Part shown: in pieces, positions 13,557 to 24,834 of the stretch
Layout of the letters: each line of letters starts with the position of its first letter
How positions within the stretch are numbered: the first letter of the stretch is position 1
Source of the DNA: Sisyra terminalis
Taxonomy: Eukaryota > Arthropoda > Insecta > Neuroptera > Sisyridae
Assembly: GCA_958496175.1 (NCBI GenBank)
Contig: OY292274.1
Coordinates: forward strand, 57,794,630-57,858,629
Reading direction: 5' to 3'
Length of the DNA stretch: 64,000 nucleotides
Made by a program: the position numbers and the translations under genes
The notes under the pieces: generated by a model
Told to the model about the DNA's origin: nothing
Database searches by the model: none
Seen by the model: the letters and a program-made list of their open reading frames with translations, nothing else

Positions 13557-13635
13557 TCGTAAAAATTGTGGCCTCCAAGATGTATGTAAAGTGCACATCC
13601 GGGTGGTGACATACAATGAGCAGGAGCTGGTATCT
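13557..13635 (-). CDS. Candidate internal coding exon, unknown family
   Basis: On the minus strand a 79-nt block is bounded by an acceptor (poly-A stretch then ATCCAG) and a possible donor (CGA/GTAGATGA). It reads openly as IPAPAHCMSPPGCALYIH followed by LGGHNFY. The block is much richer in G+C than its surroundings, and its residue mix (Pro, Cys, His, Gly) is unlike random AT-rich frames. I do not recognise the family. It is on the same strand as, and 5.3 kb downstream of, the orphan leader exon at 18905-19079, so it could belong to that gene. If the donor is not used, translation stops at a TAG two codons later. A decayed exon is the main alternative. Confidence 0.3.
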
Positions 13636-15194
13636 CTGGATTTTTTTTTTAAATGTTTGAAAAATTCAGTAAATGTTTTTTAATTAATATTTAAACTAAC
13701 TTCAAAGTTTCAATAAAATATATTTATTCCTCATAAGTATCTTTAAAAGTACTCTAACGCCGTCCTACACTTATTTCTCCCACTAAAGGACCTAGAGCTA
13801 TATAAATGATAAATCCGGCTCCAGAAAGATATTTTTATGATGCTTTGGAAGTATGTAGGTGCCTTAATCTTTATACTTCTTAAGTATAATCAAAATTTCT
13901 TCCCGGGGCCGATTAACCATACTAATACTTCTAAACTCTATACATATTTTTCTAAATTTTATCCGAAATTTAAGTCGATGTCATTTTTCTGGTTGTTGGT
14001 ATATTTCTTTTTCAACTTCAATTGAACTATACGGTATGGATGTTAATAATAATAGTTATTCAACATTAGTGCTATAAATCAAAAAATATTTACATGAAAT
14101 TTTTAGTCTAATATCCCGAAGTGATCCAGAACCATAAATTCAATTAAATCAAGAATATTTAATCTTAAAAGGATTTGAAAAAAAAAATTTGTTCCAGATT
14201 TGAAAAAAAAATAAATGGAATAATGCATATTATGCAATATGAAGTTACACATTATACATCAAACATTTTCGTGGCAAATTTTTCAATTTTCAACATTAAA
14301 GACATTTGATAATCGAAGAAAAATTGTTTTTTTTTGCAAAAGTAAATATTTATTAGAAATTTAATTTATTTTAGATCGGTATTTGATTATAATGAGTTTT
14401 TTTCAAACGAATACGACTCCAACTGTTCTGTCACTGTTTCCAATATATATTATAAATAATTATTAAACCAATTCAAGAATATTAAACTATTTTTACTTAT
14501 AAACATACCTTGAACAATCGATTAAATTTTGCATAACTAAACAATTAAAAAATCCTATATTTACAATTGTTATTCTTAGAAAAATCGATCTATTCAAGTG
14601 AATAAGTAATTTCTTAAACTGATTTATTTTAACTACCTACATAATATTTCAACAAGACTATTATGTAATTTGCACCAGTTCAACAATGTGCTGCTATATC
14701 ATGGTGATGATAACCGGCAATAATTTCTATTCTTGTAATAATCTGCCAAATACTTTGTTATAAAAATAAATAAAAAAAACAATTCATGTGAGTCACTTTA
14801 TCAAGTATTTTTGTAAGTATACAAGTATAATTTTAATATTATAGCTATTATAATAATTCAATCAAAATTTCAATGGTAGGTACATGCTTTTAAACTTTCC
14901 GGCGCGACGGATATTCGTAACAAAACACCATTGAAATCATTTTTCGGGCAAAACTTTTAATTTTCTTCAAAGATGTGTATAATTTACGGGTAGCTTTGTA
15001 TAAAAGTAATTTTATCATAAATGCTAATGTTTCTAGAACTTACTTTGAAATATTTAACTATCTATAAGGTACAAATGATTCTTAGTGTGAAAAATTAGTT
15101 TTACATTATCTCAAGAGATGAAATGTAATTGGTATTGCTTATATTTATTTCCATAAATACGGATGTGAAATAATATACACATAGGCAATTTCAG
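13636..15194. other. No gene seen
   Basis: AT-rich sequence; a plus-strand 62-codon frame at 13837 shows no motif and no splice context. Confidence 0.55.
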
Positions 15195-15960
15195 GTATTC
15201 GCACGATTACTAAATTCAATGCAATTTAAGCTTTTAGTCAATACCACCGATTATTAAAATTTCTTTCTGTATTTTTTTTTTAAAATAGAAAATCTATTTT
15301 TGTTTTTTTTTTTAAATAAGAAGACAATTCAGGTGGTTTAAGATCGGTCTTTTTATTTAATATTTTTAATATTCAATTAGCTACGTTTCGTAACGTATCG
15401 TAACTTCATCAGGCTTCTTGATTCACAAAAATAAAATATTTTCAATTTTAATTCAATAAATAAATTAATTATTAATTATTTGTTTATTTATTTTTTGAAT
15501 TTAAATTTAAAATATTTTATATTTGTGAATTAAGAAGCCTGATGAAGTTACGATACGTAACGAAACGTAGCTAATTGAATAATAAATTGCAAGTATTGGC
15601 ACAATTACTAAATTCAATGTAATTTAAGCTTTTAGTCAATACCACCGATTATTAACATTTCTTTCTGTTTTTTCTTTTAAATGAGAAGACAATTCAGGTT
15701 GTTTAAGATCTTTTTTTTTTGTTAATTAATATTTTTATTATTCAATTAGTTACGTTTCGCTACGGATCGTAACTTCTTGATTCACAAAAATAAAATATTT
15801 TCAATTTTAATTCAATAAATAAATTAATTATTATTTATTTATTTATTTATTGAATTTATATTGAAAATATTTTATTTTTGTGAGTCAAGAAGCCTGATGA
15901 AGTTACGATACGTAACGAAACGTAGTTAATTGAATAATAAAAATATTTTGTCTTCTAATT
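15195..15960. repeat. Tandem pair of hairpin units with hammerhead-like cores
   Basis: Two direct repeats spaced about 398 bp apart (landmark GTATTCGCACGATTAC at 15195, GTATTGGCACAATTAC at 15593) each contain an inverted repeat, about 15369-15585 and 15735-15940. The arms read CAAGAAGCCTGATGAAG, then TTACGATACGTAAC, then GAAACGTAGC. On the plus strand CTGATGA (15539-15545 and 15894-15900) is followed by a 5-bp stem GTTAC/GTAAC and GAAAC, the arrangement of a hammerhead ribozyme core. The minus-strand copy in unit 1 keeps the core; in unit 2 it has lost CTGATGA. Possible stem I is only about 3 bp, so activity is doubtful. The layout resembles retrozyme or Penelope-type repeats. Confidence 0.6.
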
Positions 15961-18904
15961 TAAAAAAAAAGGGCTGAGATCTGAATTTTATCATCTATTA
16001 TAGAAAATCTCCATTGAAAATTTATTGAATTTCTGTAGTAGATACGCTGCTATTATAGGTTTTTTGCATTATTTTCTTTCTTAAAGTTTTGATGATTATT
16101 ATGATGAAAATGTTCCATTTTTTTAAACCACGCTATTTCAAAGTATCGTATTCAAGTAGGTTTTGAGAAAATGATGAATTTTCCTGTTTTCAATATTATA
16201 ATAACGCGTAATGATGATAAATATTTCTATAATGATGAACCAAATAAATCTTTCAATACTTTTCTACTAAGAGATTGACGTCAGATACATCATATATATT
16301 ATTATTATTATTATGGGCTTTTGTGAACTTTAAAAAGTACTTATCAAGTTCTAGTTTTCCTCATTTAATTAGGTGATTGATCGGAAAAATTGAGTAGGTT
16401 ATTTATCAATTTTTCATCACATGTTTTCTTTTTTTAAAGTAGTTAGGAAGTAGTGCAATTTTACAATAGAAAATATCTTAAAAATGGTACTGGCAAGTAG
16501 CAATAATTTAATCGTCATGAAATTAAAGGAAGTATTCTGTGGACTATTTTAAAACAATTGATTTTTTTTTGTTGACAGTATTCTTAATTTATCAACTGCA
16601 AATTTTAGTAATGAGTAATCTTATCAAAATAAATTAGATTTCAAAAGCAAATAGTTTTTTTAACATATCAAATATTACCTGACTTCCAAGTTTCAAACTA
16701 ACATAAGAGAAAGATGCAAGCAAAAGATATAATATTGTTAAAAATTTTAAAAATCTATGCCGTTTGTATTGTTATAATGCTATTTTTTTTCGTTTAAAAT
16801 GAATCTAATCACACTAACGTTACCATAAATTTTTGAGCTTTAACTACCCCTAGTTTATATTCATATTGAAGAACAAAAAATTGTTTTATGTGTAGGTAGA
16901 TTATGTACAATTTATCCGCTTTTGAATATTGTTGTTTGAAATTTAACTTACATCCATATGTAGTCGGCAAGTGGATGTGATTGTTATATCTTTTGAACAA
17001 AGCCGACGAAGGTATGTTGGGTAGCTCTACCCACTTGGAATTTTCCAAGTGGAATACAATTAGAGATTATCACCATCTTCGATCAGCTACCCACTTGGGC
17101 TTAACGCAACTTGCCTGGCTTATTTTTTATTAGAAAAAAAGGGATAAGCGAAAGTTTTCTTAATAATTTTTATAATATTCGAAAAAAAAACAGTCATACT
17201 CTAAACCCAAAGATAAAAATGATTCATTTCTGAATCACTTTTAACTAAGAAAACATCTACAATTCATTAAAATATATATTTTAATGGCATTTTTCTGGCA
17301 TTAAAAACTTTATATGAGTAAAGACATTAAAATTTACCTAAATGTTTTGGTCAAAACAAATATGATTGTGGATAATGTTTAATTTTCATATTTTCAATTT
17401 CTGACTTTCAAAACAAAATTGAAATAATTAATCAAACTTTTAATCACTGATAATTTTGCATAATTTTCATTAGCGTTATTTTCACAAAAATAAATTATGT
17501 TTATATTTCTCTAACTAAATAAAAGCATGCAACTGCGCTTTTAATTTGAATCAAACATTGTTATATGCATTTAAAAATTGTATTAAATTAATCAAATAAC
17601 AAATTAGAAAACAGTTTTTTCGACTCACTTTTCTATAATAAAATGTACAAAATTTAGGAAAAAGCTTATATAATCTGTAGCGTGTATCTTTGCCGTAGTT
17701 GAGGAGATTTTAAATTAATTTTTTTCACTTAGATCCACCTACCCTTATTGAAAATTAACTTTCTTTCATGAAAAATGAATTTCACGTCAATTATCATTGA
17801 AGGAAAAATAATCTTATGAGAATATTACAAAAATGAGACCATTGATGACAACTTCAAAGCTAATTATTAGACAATATAAAACATACGTATTTTTAACATT
17901 TCGTTAAAATATAACTCATTCCATGGGACCTTAATTGTTCATAAAAAAATTTAGAAAAAAAGGTTTTTTGTATAATATTCTACAAGGAAGTTTATATGTT
18001 GAGCTTTTGATTTTTTCCCATTTATTTAAACAATTAAATTTAATCATCAAGTTAAACAATTAAGAAAAATCAAAAGTATGGAAAACGTTATAAAAAATAA
18101 TAATAATAAAAATAAATCTAACAATTATCATAAATATGCTCACTTTGACTCCTCTAATATTTTTTTTCCGAAAGGTGAAGCGTATCATATCATAAAAGAC
18201 AATAGGACATAATTTACATTCCTTAATTAATTTGAAGTCATGCTTGCTATTACAATTATCCAAATAGATATATTTAAATAAAATAATGAAAAACCGACAT
18301 ATGGAAAACTTTCTGTCTAATTATTAAATGAAATATAAATACAGAACGCAAATATCTACGCTAATTTTAATTAAAATATCGTTTATCACAACAATTAAAC
18401 ATGTAAATCTTGAAATGATGATACACATTGATTGTAATCATTGGAAAGTTTAATTTGAAATTATTCCTTTCCTATTCCGTTTCGTCAAATGCTGGGTGCA
18501 ATTTATTTTATCGTTGGATTTAACTTTTTCATCAATTTTAAGTTATACCCTTAAAGTAAACATGATTTCCTATTCGAGTGTCTAAGCAAACATTTGCATT
18601 TTATTTCCTATATCTACGTTATTTATATTTGTAATTGATAATATTTCGAATGATTGATTTTGAAACTTTAGCATTTTCTTTTTATATTTGTTGAGCGAAT
18701 AATTGCATTTTTTTTCCAATTTATGTACAAGAATTCATAAAATTCTCATAAAATGAGATAAATTTTGTAAAAATTAATGAAGTTTTGACAAGAAAAATCA
18801 GTCATCTAACATTAAGGAGTAATTTTTTTTAAGATATTTCGGTTTCTTTGGGGATGATTTTTGTGTAAATTAATTAGTTGAAAAAATTTTCAATTTTCAC
18901 TTAC
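15961..18904. other. No gene seen; probable intron or intergenic DNA
   Basis: AT-rich. If the donor at 18904 is real, this is the start of a long first intron of a minus-strand gene. A short ATT microsatellite lies near 16297-16313, and CCACTTGG-type repeats lie at 17030-17098. No exon could be supported. Confidence 0.5.
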
Positions 18905-19079
18905 CAGTTGCGATGGTTGGAAAATTTGGAATAATCGGATCTCGGTGGCCAAAAAAAAATTTTTGTAGTAGATATAAGCAAAAATATTTAGCAGAACGTT
19001 ACTGAAGTCGTTTTCCTTCTTATATCTATCTTCTGGAGTTCTTCTTGAGTGTAGACAACACGCGATATGCAACAGGACT
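18905..19079 (-). other. Putative 5' leader exon of an unknown minus-strand gene
   Basis: From a predicted start site at about 19079 the minus strand runs 175 nt to a textbook donor (CAACTG/GTAAGTG, intron starting at 18904). It contains no ATG, as expected for a non-coding first exon. Base composition is clearly richer in G+C than the flanks. Downstream coding exons were not identified with confidence: one candidate sits at 13557-13635, and others may lie left of the window. Confidence 0.45.
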
Positions 19080-19260
19080 GAAAGTTTATGTGGCACGCGC
19101 CATCCCTATATATATACGTATATCCTGTAAGGGGATGATTATGGGGAAGGCGGGATGTCCACTCAAACATCCCAGGGGATGAACGCGCCGTCGTCTCTGT
19201 CTCCGCATCACCTCAATAGAGGATCACATCATCAGGCATCATCAGAATGATGACGAACCA
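19076..19260 (-). promoter_or_regulatory. Core promoter: TATA box plus TCAGTC initiator
   Basis: On the minus strand TATATATAGGG (19114-19104) is followed by CTTTCAGTCC, whose A (19079) lies 31-35 nt downstream of the TATA box. TATA at about -31 and a TCAGT initiator is the standard arthropod core promoter. The 150 bp upstream is the most GC-rich part of this region and contains repeated GATGATGCCTGATGATG-like motifs, consistent with proximal control elements. The leader exon and perfect donor that follow support the call. Confidence 0.5.
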
Positions 19261-20134
19261 AATGAATTTCAATTTATTCTCCTTCAGGCGTTTTCTTCGT
19301 CAAGATCCACCATCAAGTTTACGTTGCGAATAATCATTTAAGGACAAAAATTGCACCCACGCCTGGAGCATGTAGGAGGAAACAATCTGATTGGTACACG
19401 CTCGATTTTTTCTATTTTTCATTAATTCCTCCTTTTAAAATATTCATTCTTTTGTTTGAAATAATATTTGTAAACGATTTATTATAGAAGAGAGTGAAAA
19501 ATGAAAATTTTAATTACAAATGCACCTACGCAAATTAGTTTCAGTTCTAATTCATTGGCTATAGTTAATTGAAAAAAGGACACCAACATTTCCCCAAATC
19601 AATTCACCAAATAACTTCAATAAAATAAATCTCATTTCAAGTCGTATGGTACAAAATTTCCCAAGCTTTTCGTGCAGGTAGTTGTCTAATTTATTGATGC
19701 AATGGGGAGAAGATATAATGAAATTTTCATTGAAATTATTCCTTTTGTATCCAATACCTACACTTTACTTAAAATTTTAAGATTTCGATAGAAAACTATG
19801 AACGTTTATGAATTTATTGTAACTAAATTCAGCATGATTTCTCTGTATGTATGTATTTTACAAAATTCTAGAATTTTGCATACTAATTATAAAGCTTATA
19901 ATAAATTATTAGTTCTTAGTCATAGATTTTGTATTTGGGTCGAATCCCAGTAATTTTTACCAATTTACTCGTATGGATATTTTGATACAAACCAATACAA
20001 AAAGCCTTATTTAAGCCAGGTCAATGATTTAAGATATGTATATAGTACAACTCTTTATTTTCACTGCTTTTTATGAGTAAAATATATCCAAAGTTCAAAA
20101 AAATATTTACTATCACACTATAGTACAAAAAAAT
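19261..20134. other. No gene seen upstream of the promoter
   Basis: AT-rich DNA. Near 19938 a short B-box-like GGGTCGAATCCCAG occurs without an A box or a foldable tRNA. Confidence 0.5.
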
Positions 20135-20354
20135 GGACTCATATGCATTTTAGAACCCTCAAATCAACGTTGCATTTTCTACTTTAATTTTTATTTTATT
20201 TGCGATTTTTTTGATGATTAAATTCAAAAATGGTATAATTTTTTCTGTAGTGGTTATATTTTTATTCTGGACCGCTTTATTTGCGAATTAAATTCAAAGC
20301 AAAATAGAAAATGCAACATTGTTAGGTTTGATGGTTCCAAAAGAGATATGAGCC
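20135..20354. mobile_element. Long-TIR MITE, diverged copy
   Basis: About 70-bp inverted ends (GGACTCATATGCATTTTAGA... and ...GATATGAGCC) bracket an AT-rich middle. The arms contain CGTTGCATTTTCTACTTT against its complement. The same arm sequence, better preserved, defines the element at 61628-61852, and a weaker copy lies near 51103-51343. Confidence 0.6.
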
Positions 20355-20639
20355 AAAAAATGTATTAGTGCTTGCCTACAAAGAAAAGCTCAATCGTAAT
20401 TTATTGATATCCGGAAGCTTTCGATTTTAACTTCGGAAAAATATTTTTTTAAATAAACACGTTATTAAAATGTAGTACTTTACAATGAATCAATAACCAA
20501 CTAAATAAACAAACGACAAATGTATTATAATTTGGAAATTTAATTTTGAAATGTAAGATAAGTTTGATGAAACGACAGAAAAAATTTTTTCTCGTGAATA
20601 TGGATTTCCATTCTTTCAGGTCTAGATCGGTGTATGATG

Positions 20640-20888
20640 TGAAGGATATATCAGAATGTAGTAGACCATATAAGTTAGCAATGTTTTACATCATTTATTT
20701 CATTTGCCACGTTTCGTTGATATTATTCCAACTTCAACATTTAAATCATGGGACTATGTGTTTTTATCTAATATTTACAAGTTTCCTGATGAAGTTGGAA
20801 TAACACCTACAAAACGTTTCAATTGAAATAAATAAAGTAAAACACTGCTACATTATTTGGTCTACTACATCCTGATATATCCTTCACG
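20640..20888. repeat. Palindromic repeat with degenerate hammerhead-like arms
   Basis: The left arm (GTGAAGGATATATCAGAATG...) is inverted at the right end (...CCTGATATATCCTTCAC). Read on the minus strand, the inner part of the left arm gives AAGTTGGAATAATATCAACG then GAAACGTGGC, a stem II-GAAAC arrangement. Read on the plus strand, the right arm gives CCTGATGAAGTTGG then AAAACGT. Each arm keeps a different part of the hammerhead core, so neither looks active. It belongs to the same structural class as 15.2-16.0 kb and 29.14-29.36 kb. Confidence 0.5.
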
Positions 20889-20929
20889 TGAATATGGATG
20901 ATAAGACGTATAAAAAAGTTTTTTTTTTT

Positions 20930-21170
20930 CAATAAAATGGTAAATTTATTTTGTTTCAATTACTCAAATATCACATAATGGGTACACCTCTTGATAAGAT
21001 GATAAGATAACAAAAACAATGAAATCATTTGCGATAACATTGAAAAGTATTGATAATTTTTCGACAAATTAATATTCCACGTATTTATTGAATTTAAAAA
21101 AAAAAAACGATATCATTCAATTAAAATCCTCACAACAGTGTCAAAAAAAGGTAGTTGCAAAAATTCTTTG
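20930..21170 (+). repeat. Diverged copy of the region downstream of the cysteine-module genes
   Basis: This block resembles 27970-28210, the DNA just past the second cysteine-module gene. Shared tracts include GATAACAAAAACAATGAAATC versus a closely similar run near 28069-28093, CATTTGCGATAACATTGAAAAG versus CATTTGAAATAACATTTCAAAG, and ACAACAGTG at 21133 and 28195. It therefore looks like the downstream flank of an ancestral repeat unit lying before the first gene, perhaps left by a lost or distant third copy. Confidence 0.4.
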
Positions 21171-22229
21171 AAATATATGAACCACCCATGAAGTATATTT
21201 TAAATAACAAAAATACATATCAAAATGTCTTATTGTTAGTGTTTGACAGAGCTTTCGGTTGGAGTTTGACCCAAGATTCGGCTTAGTTTTGGTTTCGGCT
21301 TTCGTCAAGCCGAAACTGAATTCGTGTGATGAGAATTTTGAGAGATTATTGATTCTCACTATGAGAATCTTCAATTATGAATACTAATAATTATCAGTTT
21401 ATTAAAATTATTTTTAAATGATATTTTTTTCAGTTTGAGAGAAAGTTGACGAAAGCTTAAAAGAACTTATTTTGCTTTTAAGATGTAAGAATGAGTATAT
21501 TTTGTTTTGTGTGCGAAAGCATATGAAGTAAAAAATAATTTAGTTTTGTAACTTTTCTTAATTATTTTATGTTATTCGTACCCTGTATTAAAACTAAATG
21601 TTCCATGTATTTCTTTCAAATCAATTCTTTATTTCAGCACAAATAATTTATTTGAAATAAGAAATTATAATAATTTGTTATGCTAGTGATTGGCTCTAAT
21701 ATTTATAAATTAGAGTTAACAGCAATTGCTGAGTCTGTTTCCGGAAAACCGGAACTAAACCGGTGGTGATTTTGAAGAAACTCATGTAAATTGTGTCGAT
21801 TCCTGACGATTTGTTGTTTTTAATTTCATGTATTGTTTTTTAATTAACTTCTCTAAGTTTTATTTGGTTTAAGAAATCAAGAACATAGTTATCATTGTTG
21901 AGGATCCTAATTTGCAGAAATGAAGAAATTTCGTTAATGTATAGGCCAAAGTTCCAATTTTCATTAGGTTTTGGCTCTTTAAGAACACTCTTTTTATTAA
22001 CAAAAGTCAAACAAATTTATCTAGTGCTATATTTTACATTACCGAATTGATAATTATATTTTGTATATCTATTTGGGGAACCTTTTTTTATCATTTTATC
22101 ATTTTTCGTTGGAATAAGATTACAGAATAAACTAGTATTGTCCGAGACTGATATAAATAAGGATTTAAAATCAATTTCTTTTAATAAGTATAATTTCTCT
22201 TTCCTAATTATAAATTTGTTGAGTTTAAA

Positions 22230-24569
22230 ATGTATCAATTAAAAATTGCGGTTATTTTAATTGTCGCTACTAATCTAATCCGAACATCAGCAGGTGAGTT
22301 ATTGAATATTTTTTTTATTTCATTTGAATTTGATTTTTTGATAATAAAAAAACGTAGGGTAATAAAAATTTCGAAAAAAATTTGTTTTATTTATCGTTGA
22401 AATATACAACGTACTTATTTATAATTCAGGGTAGATTAGTATATATAATAATTAATAATTAGTGAAGAAATTTATAACTGCCACCATTTTTGTTGAAAGA
22501 AAACATCATAACCGAGTTTTATATTTCAAATCTACCTTAAAAACCATTAATAAATTTTCACTCTTACATTTCTTAAGTGTGGTCTTCTTTAGTTTAACCT
22601 AACATAAACGTTAAATGTATAAAAGCTACCGATACTCAGACAAAAATCGGAGATTGAGATTACAAAGTATTGAAACTTTCGGAAGTTCCCTTTTTTATAC
22701 AAAAAACAAATATTGTAGGAAAATTCATTATTAACTATTACCTGTTTCTACTATATGTTCAAGTATTCTAAGCCAAATTTTTCAATGTCTCTTTATATGT
22801 TAATACCAAAATGAATGCCAACCCTCTTTTACCCTGGAGGCATTGCAATTGTTACACACTTTTTCAAATGTTCAAGGACTTTGCATACGAAAATAACTTT
22901 GGTATTATCTAATTTTCCGTTGTAATAAAAATTTTATTATGAATTGTACAATGAAAATAAAATCTTGCCTTATCATTATTTATTTCTTAATTATGGTAAA
23001 ATTCTAAGAGTTTTCGTTTATTTTCATCGTTTAAATCAATAAAGAAAATATTTATAGTAACAGAAGCGTCGCATAATTAAGAGGCGTTTTTGTAGGATTT
23101 AAATTTTACGATTAACTTTAGACTACTTAATTTTCTTATTGTATACTGTATGAATGCATATTATAATGAACGATGTTTATAGTGTCAACTTTAACTAATA
23201 CCAATGGCGTGCATTACATATAGACAAAAAGACACTGCCTACCCTACATAATTCAGATAAATATTTATTACTTTGTTCTGATATCTAGTTTTTTTTTATT
23301 TACGACTACTATCAAACATCAATAAAGAAAAAAATCTTAACGGATATCATCTATACAGTATACAGATTATGTCTTCTGTCTTCTGTCAGCAAAAAAATCA
23401 CAATTTTTTAAAAGGATTAGGGAAAGAGTATGTGAGGGTTTTAAAAATACTTCGAACCCTTTAGGTTGAATTAAGATCAGCGTAACAACCATACCATTAA
23501 AAATATTACAAAATTAAAAATTACAAATGGTTTCTTTTACGTACTGTTGATAGAAAGGTACTCTTGCATAATATAGACGAAGCTCTTTTTCTCTTTAAGT
23601 TACAAAGTCAAAAATATGAATCAAAAACTCATCCGGAGTTTTCGAGTGTTAACTACCGCTGTATTTCATCAATCGGACTACATTGTTCTGATTTATTCAC
23701 TAAGATATTTGACCATATTTTCGTAGCAAAAAAAAATATTTTTTCCGCAATATTTTTTGTATTACTACTCGTTCTACTTACAAACAAATTTGGAACTTTC
23801 TGTGGGATGTTATATGTTGTATTTTGGAAATAATTAATTATAGTTCAATTTATCCATGTTTTTCGATAATCCGTGCCGCCTATTCCCACCATTAGTCCGG
23901 ATAATCGAGAGTTCACTATACAAACATTTTCAGATTTTCACTACTTAATCTATTTTTTCTTTCAGAGGTCGATGCTCCTTGTAACAATAATGCTGATTGT
24001 GAAACTCTGACATTTTCAAATTGTCAACAAAATAAGTGCGTTTGTAATACTAACACCGTTGCGGATCCCAATGGATTTGGTTGCTTTCCAAGTAAGGCCA
24101 AAAAATAATTTGCATAATATTTTAATTGTATAGTTTTGTACTCATTTTTCTTATTAACAAGATTTACGGTACGGGGAAGCTTGTGTAGAAGATGTACAAT
24201 GTTTTAAATATTTGGGTTCAGCAAATAGTTGGTGTGATCCTGCGACTAAAGTATGTGATTGTAAACCTAACCATCAGCAGGATAAGAATGGATCATGTGG
24301 CGGATCAAAAGGTAAACATTTTTCCTTCATGTATATTATTAAATCAGTAAATAAGAAACGACATTCATAAGTTTAAAATTTCCCAGTTTATAAACGCCTT
24401 TTTTTGTTTTGCAAAAATAATAGAGTAATTGGCTCCATAGTATCTGTAATTCTTACCATAAAAGAGTAAAGAAGTTTTTTTTCGTTTCCCAGGCGGAGCA
24501 TCTTCCATCGTTTTACACCCGCTTATCATTTTGATAATTGCAATATTCGGTATTAAAAATATATTTTAA
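22230..24569 (+). CDS. Secreted, probably GPI-anchored protein with two six-cysteine modules
   Basis: Four exons: 22230-22293, 23966-24091, 24162-24311, 24493-24569 (138 aa). Exon 1 encodes a signal peptide starting MYQLKIAVILIVATN. Exons 2 and 3 each encode one module of the form C-x5-C-x7/10-C-x4/6-C-x-C-x11/12-C, like EB or EGF-like small disulfide domains. Exon 4 encodes Gly-Gly-Ala-Ser-Ser, then a hydrophobic C-terminus ending KNIF, as in a GPI-attachment signal or terminal membrane helix. All three introns are phase 1. Intron 1 (1.67 kb) holds a Tigger scrap. The neighbour at 26308-27787 is a close paralog with four modules. Expected location is the outer cell surface or the extracellular space; molecular function is unknown. 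The domain class is my inference from cysteine spacing, while the exon structure is supported by in-frame splice sites and the paralog. Confidence 0.8.
23855..23925 (-). repeat. Tigger/pogo terminal scrap in intron 1
   Basis: On the minus strand TATAGTGAACTCTCGATTATCCGG (23923-23900) is followed by GCGGCACGGATTATCG. Both are typical of pogo/Tigger terminal or subterminal sequence. There is no matching second end nearby, so it is a solo fragment. Confidence 0.5.
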
Positions 24570-24834
24570 AAATTGTAAAATTGATGATTAAAAATTAAAA
24601 AAATTGTAATTTTATGTTAAAATATTTTAAATAATAAATATTAATTGGTTAGCACTTGATCCATATTGAAAGAAATATGTTTTTTTAAAAGAAATTTAGG
24701 GACTTAAGATAATATTATGGTTTATGCGTATAAGACGCTTTAGAGGTAAGGAATTCGAAAACAACAGAAATATTGTATTATGCGTATTTAATACTTTAAG
24801 TGGTTTTGAAGCCAAGTGGTGAATTTTTTTTTTT

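Noticed and set aside
15195..15960. CRISPR-like or satellite array
   Set aside because: There are only two long, diverged units with internal palindromes; no short repeats with regular spacers.
19930..19955. B-box-like GGGTCGAATCCCAG as a tRNA
   Set aside because: There is no acceptor stem or A box upstream at the correct distance.
23564..23833. 89-codon plus-strand frame in intron 1 of the first cysteine-module gene
   Set aside because: It has no six-cysteine pattern, its phase does not fit the flanking phase 1 introns, and it is ordinary AT-rich sequence.
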